Shown here one piece after another: positions 58,201 to 64,000 of a stretch of DNA of 64,000 nucleotides. The position numbers were made by a program, and so were the translations under genes. Origin of the DNA: Mesotaenium endlicherianum. Its lineage: Eukaryota > Streptophyta > Zygnematophyceae > Zygnematales > Mesotaeniaceae. The notes below the pieces were generated by a model. It was given only the letters and a program-made list of their open reading frames with translations, was not told the origin of the DNA and did no database searches. The first letter of the stretch is position 1. The number at the start of each line of letters is the position of its first letter. Location: NCBI GenBank assembly GCA_009602735.1, contig WELA01004268.1, positions 216,334 through 280,333 on the forward strand, read 5' to 3'.

Positions 58201-59199
58201 CCGGAGAGCTTACCTTTTTCTCAACCACTTCTTGAGGTTGAGGAGGTACCTCTCTTAGCAGGAGACATAACATTCTGTGTTTCTTCTGGTTCCAGCTTTC
58301 GATGAACTCCGTTGCATTCAGCAACTTGCATCCTAATGGAAGCCTCTTCTTTCCATTCGTTTGCCATCCATACAAGACAAGAGGAATATCACTGGTGAAC
58401 TCCATTGCATTCAGCAATTTGCATCCTCTTGGAAGCCTCTTCTTTCCATTCGTTTGCCATCCATACAGGACAAGAGGAAGATCACCGGTGGGTGCCAAGT
58501 CAGTCTGCCCATCACTGGCTCTTCTCACTTTAACTGTACCTCTGCTCCAACACACTTCAGCTTGATGTCTGTTAAGCCAGGACCTGCCTAGCACGAGATC
58601 ATAAAAGCCAGTGTTGAGTACCTCAAATGTAAGCGTTTCAGTTAGAACTGCAATGCCAGAACCTAACTGGACCTCAATAGGCTTAGTTATAACTCCTCCC
58701 GGGATACTTGAGGCATCTCCAAGGAATATTTTTCTATTCCCTTGGGTGACAGTAGGCAGCCTTAGCCACTTAACTAAGTCCTTATGGATAAAAGTATGTG
58801 ACGCCCCTCCGTCAACAAATGCCCTCATCTTCCTACTGCAATCATGCAATGCAGTAGGATAGGGGGGATTGTCTTTTCCTGACTTTCGCATTATTCTCCT
58901 GACTTAGCAAAGAAATGTTGGACATCAGGTGGAACAAGAGCATCCATAGTGTGCACTCTCTGGATGTCTTTATTGCTGATGGTCTCCTTTATCTGGTTGT
59001 CAGGCATGCATAGTGAATCCAGTTCAGCAGGACCCATATTACCTGCTACGAGGGCAGCTAGTGACGACTCACTATCTCTAGCATCTTTAGAGTCAGTAGA
59101 CTGGATTANTTTAGAGTCAGTAGACTGGATTACTGACTGTTGCTGTCTTTTAAAGGCTGGTCTTTTCTCTTGACCTTCGGAAGGTGCTTGTCTGGACAC
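55212..59199 (-). pseudogene. A2 pol region
   Basis: Minus strand: protease ([15 protein letters not shown], about 58560-58830), linker with the same 93-bp duplication as A3 (about 58300-58490), reverse transcriptase (FLDDILIF near 57610), RNase H, integrase ([18 protein letters not shown]) and chromodomain (DEYEVEEILD ... [17 protein letters not shown], about 55240-55410). Ns lie at 56941 and 59109. Broken in several places. Confidence 0.88.
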
Positions 59200-60605
59200 T
59201 GCTCTCTAAAGTGACCTGGCTGCTGGTAATGGAAGCAAATCGATTTTGCTGACGCTGGTCTTGGCTTAGTCCTACCACCACCTCTTCCATAGCCGCCTCT
59301 GGAGAAACCACCTCTCTCTCTAGATTGCATAACATTGTACTCATACCCATATTCATCACCCTGATCATCCTCAGCCTGGTCTCCTTCAAGTGCATTGTAG
59401 GAACTGTGGGGCTTTTTCACAACCTTCGACACCAAAGCATTACTCTGGCGCTTGTGATTGAACTGCTGCTGATCCCAGGCATCAGCATCCTGAATCAAGT
59501 CAGCCAGTTTCTCATACTTTTTCTCAGCAAAATGACTCGAGACTTCGAATTTCAAGCCATACCTGAAGTATGCTATCTTATAACGTTCTGGCAAGTCTGG
59601 CTGTTTCATCATGTTCTCCTGGAACTTTTGAGCAAACTCAGCAACTGAAGTGGTCTGCTTCAGTGTCAGGGAGATCATCGCATAGATAGCTTTCTCCTGC
59701 TGGTTGATGACATCAAACTTCTCATGCAACTTCTCGACAAACTCTACCCACGTAGGGTCACCGAGTTGCCGAGCCTTACGCTCTTCCTTCCAGTAAAGCC
59801 ACCAGTCTGCGGCACTGCCTTTCAGTTGCGCACCGGTGTGCCTGACCTTCTCGTAATCTTGCAGTGCTGGATAGTTCTCCAGCCACTGCTCAACATCCGC
59901 GAGAAACTTGATCAGGTAATATTTTCTGTTTCCCTCAGGATCATAGTCCTGGGGAGGTTTCGGCTTGGGCTTACTAGGCCCTCTGCCACCACCACCAGTG
60001 GTTTGAGACCCCAGTTGGTCTCTGTCCCGCAGTAGAGACATTATGATTCTTTTGTCCTCCTGTTGGGACTGATACATGGTCGTCATTTGCAACTGCATTT
60101 GAACGAACAATGCTCCCAAGTCTACACTCTGGGGTGGTAGTCTAGCAAATGCAACAGCAGCATTGGCATCTACTCGCTGAGTAGTGTCCTCAACAGTCCC
60201 TCTCGCTCTTGCAGCAGCAATTCCTGCCGCATTCAGCCGGTCACGTATTTGACCTAGGGGTACATTGAGTTGTACAGCAGGAGGTAGGTTCAGAACATTG
60301 GCATTGGATGCTATAAGTTCTTCAACAGTGCGCTCGTCAGCTGGCTGTCCTTCCCTCCTTTCTGTATCCTCAGCAACCTTTGCTAATTGTTCAGCTACTC
60401 TGGCTCTCTCCTCCTCAGCTTGCTGTGCTGCGGCTGCGGCAAGAGCAGTTGCCTCATCTACAGCCTCTCTAGTTCCAGTATCTGCCACTGCTTCAGAATA
60501 GGTACGGGTTCCCGCTACATGGCTTTCGGCCTGGTTTTCGACATTCTCGTTATCCTGGTTCTCCATGTCTCGGGAGTTGCTAGTTTGAGACCTTGTCCTT
60601 ACCAT
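59130..60605 (-). CDS. A2 gag polyprotein
   Basis: A 491-codon frame homologous to A1 and A3 gag over its length, including the capsid core and Arg/Gly-rich region. The knuckle region reads C-F-H-Y-Q-Q-P-G-H-F-R-E-Q-C. It overlaps the pol start as in the other copies. Confidence 0.88.
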   Translation of the reverse strand: MVRTRSQTSNSRDMENQDNENVENQAESHVAGTRTYSEAVADTGTREAVDEATALAAAAAQQAEEERARVAEQLAKVAEDTERREGQPADERTVEELIASNANVLNLPPAVQLNVPLGQIRDRLNAAGIAAARARGTVEDTTQRVDANAAVAFARLPPQSVDLGALFVQMQLQMTTMYQSQQEDKRIIMSLLRDRDQLGSQTTGGGGRGPSKPKPKPPQDYDPEGNRKYYLIKFLADVEQWLENYPALQDYEKVRHTGAQLKGSAADWWLYWKEERKARQLGDPTWVEFVEKLHEKFDVINQQEKAIYAMISLTLKQTTSVAEFAQKFQENMMKQPDLPERYKIAYFRYGLKFEVSSHFAEKKYEKLADLIQDADAWDQQQFNHKRQSNALVSKVVKKPHSSYNALEGDQAEDDQGDEYGYEYNVMQSRERGGFSRGGYGRGGGRTKPRPASAKSICFHYQQPGHFREQCPDKHLPKVKRKDQPLKDSNSQ

Positions 60606-60627
60606 ATAAAGAAGACTGTGACAACTG

Positions 60628-60639
60628 CTCCGATACCAC
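60628..60639 (-). promoter_or_regulatory. A2 primer-binding site
   Basis: Inverse of TGGTATCGGAG, next to the 5' LTR, matching the A1 and A3 sites. Confidence 0.85.
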
Positions 60640-61360
60640 TGAAATGAATCGACTTACCAATTAGGCGATTAACAATTAATGAAGATATTTATATCAGCAA
60701 GTAATCTTTGTGGATTTTTCGTTAATTGATTAAACGGCAAAAGGGCAACACACTAGCAGTGAACAACACTCGTAAGTCAAGTGCGAGTAAACTAGCATCA
60801 ATAATGCAAATCAGTAAACTCATACATAAGCAAGGTTAGGATACAGTGCGTTTCAATGGCTTCTCGCCTTGGATTCAGATGTCTCTCGGTAAGCTGTACA
60901 AGAGAGTTGGCCTCGTTTCCGAATGCCGAACTCGAGAGCAATGCCTAGCATATGTACGTGGAATGAGTTTACTGTTCAACGGCCAGTGCGATGGCACCGC
61001 CTACCCGGGAGTTAACCACGTTGGTAGGACCTCGGTTAACCAAATCCACCGCCATCTCCCATCATCCCGAATCGACATCCATCATAGGGATGTCATCTGG
61101 CCGTTCATCTAGCATACCACACTTAGATGCATATCGAGGCAGTTCGCTGCTACCGAGTACGGAAGTCAGCTGGCTGTCAAAGAATGTGTCAGCAAGCTCA
61201 CTTAAGCTGACTTCAGCCTGCTACTTCCGGCTGAGTCATTAAATTGATATTAAATATAAAGTCCAGCAGACTGATTATTAACTAGAGTTCAGCAGGCTGA
61301 ACTTATTTAACTGTAATATTTATATGAATATTATATCAACCAATACACTGATTCATTACA
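60640..61360 (-). repeat. A2 5' LTR
   Basis: Plus strand TGAAATGAATC...GATTCATTACA, 721 bp, ending at the GGTGG target duplication. Confidence 0.93.
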
Positions 61361-61639
61361 GGTGGCAGCAGCAGTGCGTGCGCGACGCGCAAGCTCTGGC
61401 CCGCCCAGTGCCCGAGGAGGCATTGCAGGACGCGTGTGCACGCTGGCGCACTTATCAGGCACATTCTCGCACGGCTCGCCCGCAGCCGCTGCTCGAGCGC
61501 ATTCCTCGACTTACTTGCCACTACGCAGAGCTCGCGGTGGCGGCCCTCCGCATGGCGCCCCATCAGCACAGTCTGCTGCGCTCCTGTCCACCGCCAGCGC
61601 AGGTCGACGATCCCGCCCTGGGCTGTCGCCCCCTTCCTA

Positions 61640-62110
61640 CGCCTATCTACGCCGCCCAGATTGGTTCCTTCGCGCATCGTGTGCGTGCTTACTTTACCAA
61701 CCTGGCCATGCAAGGCACACTGGAGGCATTAGCAGCCGCACATCCACGTCACACGCGCAACGTTGACTCCATTCTCGACGTGGCGCGCCTGGCCCAGCGC
61801 GTGGTCGCCCTTCCGCATCCTTCTCAGGCCCAGTGTGAGGTCCTCCACGATGTCACGCGGGCGCTTCCTACGTTCGTGAGTCGCTACGACAGCGCGGCCT
61901 ACGTGGGTGACCAGCGCGGAATGCTCATTGACCTCGAGACTGGCATGTTCCAGCGACCCCATGCCGTGAAGATGGAGCATGCGATGGGCTTCCCTCCGCA
62001 CCTCACACAGATGGACGGCATCACCGAGGTCAACCGCGTGCGTCTCCTTGGCCAGGCTATCGATGCCAACGTCTTGACGTGGCTCCTCCTGCAGACACAA
62101 GCCCTGACTC
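61640..62110 (+). CDS. C5 cytosine methyltransferase-like domain, motifs VIII-X, in C2 pol
   Basis: The segment reads YAAQIGSFAHRVRAYFTNLA (like motif VIII and the DNMT3 AHRARYFWGNL stretch). After a gap it reads TRALPTFVSRYDSAA (motif IX region), then HAVKMEHAMGFP (E-x-x-x-x-MGFP), and R-x-R-LLGQAIDANVLTWLL, the motif X form of G-N-A-(V/M)-x-x-N-V-x-x-x-L. Order and spacing match the C-terminal half of C5-DNA methyltransferases, which transfer a methyl group from S-adenosylmethionine to cytosine. I do not recognise the catalytic PC and ENV motifs in this copy, so activity cannot be claimed. It lies between protease and reverse transcriptase in the same frame as the latter. Retrotransposon-borne cytosine methyltransferases are known from dinoflagellates and charophytes. 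Confidence 0.7.
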
Positions 62111-62639
62111 CCCTTTACGCCCAGGCTCGTCATCCTGAGATGGACCAGTCCTACGGCGCCATGGACCGCAATTCCGACGACGACGGCCGCGCCCCGCCTG
62201 GTACGACCTGGCATTCCCAGCGCGAGGGTCCAGCTTCCCAGCCGCCGCCTGCGCCGCGTCCTGGCCCTCGTTCTGGTTTGCAGGGGGGGGGCAGGAGGGG
62301 ACAAGAGTCCGCACAGCGACCCAAGGAGTTTTGTTCCCTGTTTCTTTTTCCACGCTCTCCGCGGCCGACAGGTGGTGCAGGACAGATGGCAGCAGCTGCC
62401 GAGGAGAGGGCACCCGAGGCAGGCCGAGCGCAGCCAGCTGCAGGACAGGTGACGCCTGCAGCCCCACAGATCACGCCAGCAGCAGGGCAGGAGGCGCCAG
62501 CCGCAGCGCAGGAGCCACCACCAGCTGTCCCTACTTGGAAGCTGGGGGGGACTCTCACTGGGGCACAGGCTGCTCAGCTAACGGCATTGCTGGATGCACG
62601 GCGCAATGCCAGCTTTGCCAGCGACATGCACGATCTTGG

Positions 62640-63420
62640 GCGCTACACAGGCGACCCTATGAGGATACCCCTCCAGACAGACGTGCCCATCTTCCAGAAG
62701 CGCTATCGCTACAGCCGCTTTGAAGACGTCCTGATCAGCACGCAGACAGGCAAGCTAGAGGAGTGTCAGCTCATTTGTGAGTCTGCCTCCACCTACGCTG
62801 CGCCCACAGTCATGCCAGCTAAGAAGGACGCCTCAGGCAACTGGTTTGAGAAGAGGATGTGCGGTGACTATCGTAGGCTTAACGAGGTCACTGAGCAGGA
62901 CAGATACCTTATGCCGACCCTTGACGAGATCTTTGACGACATCGGCGCTTGTACTTGGTTCTCGATGCTGGATTTGAGGCAGGGCTTCAACCAGATACCC
63001 TTTGCGGAGGAGGACCAGCATAAGACGGCTTTTTGGGGATCGCAGCGTCTCTACGAGTGGAGGGTTATGCCCTTCGGCTTGAAGAACGCTCTTGCCACCT
63101 TCCAGCGAGTCATAGATAAGGAGCTGGCAAGGCTCTCCTTTGCCCGGTGCTACATCGATGACGTGCTCGTCTTCAGTGAGACGTTTGAGGAGCACGTGGC
63201 GCATATCACTACAGTTCTGGACCGCTTGGAGGCCGTTGGGCTCAAGTGTCATCCAGGCAAGTGCACCTTTGAGACCTGGGAGGTGGAGTACCTCGGGCAT
63301 CTTCTGTCTTCCAGTGGTTTAGCTCCTCAACTGGCCAAGATCTCGGCCATCACAGGCATCCCGCCGCCGACCGACCTCTCGCAGTTGAGGGCCTTCCTGG
63401 GCATCGCCAAATACTATCGC
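62640..63420 (+). CDS. C2 reverse transcriptase domain
   Basis: Same open frame: KRMCGDYRRLNEVTEQDRY, FSMLDLRQGFNQIPFAEED, MPFGLKNALATFQRVID and the catalytic YIDDVLVF at about 63151-63174, then the connection FLGIAKYYRRFVPGF. The EWRVMPFGLKNA form sets it apart from the chromoviral RTs ([13 protein letters not shown]) in this window, so C is a separate gypsy lineage. Confidence 0.9.
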
Positions 63421-63539
63421 CGTTTTGTGCCTGGGTTCAGCGAGCTGGCCAAGCCGCTCAACGACTTGCTACGCAAGGGCGTTGCCTACGTATGGGGACC
63501 AGAGCAGCAGGCGGCGTTTGACAAGCTCAAGGAGCTGTT

Positions 63540-63930
63540 GGTGAGCGCCCCAGTACTACGGCGGCCTGAGTATCAGAAGCCCTTCATCCTCCACATCAAC
63601 TGGTTGCAGGCAGGGCTTGGAGCAGTGCTGGTGCAGGAGTATGACGGCTCCGAGCATGTGGTGGCGTACGCTAGCCGCAGCAACAACCGTGCCGAGGGCA
63701 ACTACGGCTCCTATGAGGGGGAGTGCCTGGCAGCAGTATGGGTGATTGTGCATTTCAGGCACTATCTCTACGGCACCCACTTCCGTTTGGTCACCGACCA
63801 TCAGCCACTGAAGTGGCTCATGACGTCGGAGCGCCTGACAGGCAAGTACGCACGATGGGCGCTCATCTTGCAGGAGTACACCTTTGACGTGCACCATCGT
63901 CTAGGATCGACAAACCTGGACGCTGACGGC
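63540..63930 (+). CDS. C2 RNase H domain
   Basis: FILHINWLQAGLGAVLVQEY, VVAYASRSNNRAEGNYGSYE, ECLAAVWVIVHFRHYLYG and TDHQPLKWLM follow the gypsy RNase H order, ending with the N-L-D-A-D-G-L-S-R linker to integrase. Confidence 0.88.
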
Positions 63931-64000
63931 CTCAGCCGCAACCCGCTGCCCTCTTCGCGAGACCTCACGGTAGCCCGCCACGATGAGGATGAGCCAAAGA

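Larger units (their letters stand above)
43363..61360 (-). mobile_element. Family A chromovirus, copy A2 (with nested A3)
   Basis: Full-length element in minus orientation flanked by a perfect GGTGG target duplication (43358-43362 and 61361-61365) inside C2. LTRs at 60640-61360 (5') and 43363-44083 (3') are 721 bp each and about 93-94% identical by eye, making it the oldest of the three full copies. The third ORF is split by insertion of A3. Without A3 it is about 9 kb. Gag is open. Pol and the third ORF carry a handful of breaks. Confidence 0.93.
61361..64000 (+). mobile_element. Element C, copy C2, right part (runs off the right edge)
   Basis: Resumes C2 after the A2 target duplication. 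One reading frame is open from the junction to the window end, over 870 codons, and contains a methyltransferase-like segment, a Gln/Pro/Ala linker, reverse transcriptase and RNase H. Integrase and 3' LTR lie beyond the window. This part shows no breaks. Confidence 0.88.

Noticed and set aside
61640-62110. Independent host methyltransferase gene
   Set aside because: The segment shares one uninterrupted frame with reverse transcriptase and RNase H and follows the protease of the same element, so it is part of the element polyprotein.

Overview
The window reads as nuclear DNA of a green plant, most likely a streptophyte alga or another non-seed plant. The evidence is a plant-type serpin, spliceosomal introns, Ty3/gypsy chromoviruses primed by an initiator-Met-like tRNA, a hAT transposon, and a fragment matching plant mitochondrial nad4. 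A gypsy element carrying a cytosine-methyltransferase-like domain points toward charophytes (such elements have been reported there), but no species can be proven from this sequence.

Layout. 1-1.6 kb: first two coding exons of a serpin on the minus strand, the only host gene I can support; it runs off the left edge. 1.6-11.8 kb: AT-rich DNA with little coding content, a 476-bp TRIM, a solo LTR of family A, and a degraded gag. 11.9-64 kb: nested transposable elements. Chromovirus pieces E (minus) and B (plus) meet in inverted order. Family A copy A1 (14283-31357, target duplication GAAGA) sits inside B. An 8.2-kb hAT transposon (22671-30888, 8-bp duplication GATGAATG) sits inside the 3' LTR of A1. 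It holds a BED/DUF659/hATC transposase, a long tandem array of short hairpins and a nad4 fragment. Element C (copies C1 and C2) follows. C1 is interrupted by chromovirus D, and a single-N join leads into C2. C2 is split by A2 (43363-61360, minus, GGTGG), which is itself split by A3 (45244-54275, plus, TTGAA). C2 resumes at 61361 and runs past the right edge.

Two things stand out. Element C carries, in one open frame with reverse transcriptase and RNase H, a segment matching motifs VIII-X of C5 cytosine methyltransferases. Family A chromoviruses carry an extra third ORF (coiled coil, conserved core, acidic tail) after the chromodomain, in the position env has in retroviruses, bracketed by copies of the polypurine tract. 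The three family-A copies also look mosaic: an in-frame 93-bp duplication in pol groups A2 with A3, while the third ORF and U3 group A1 with A2.

Several single Ns are flanked by short direct repeats of the same sequence. These look like contig joins, so structure across them should be treated with caution. Percent identities given here are estimates by eye.
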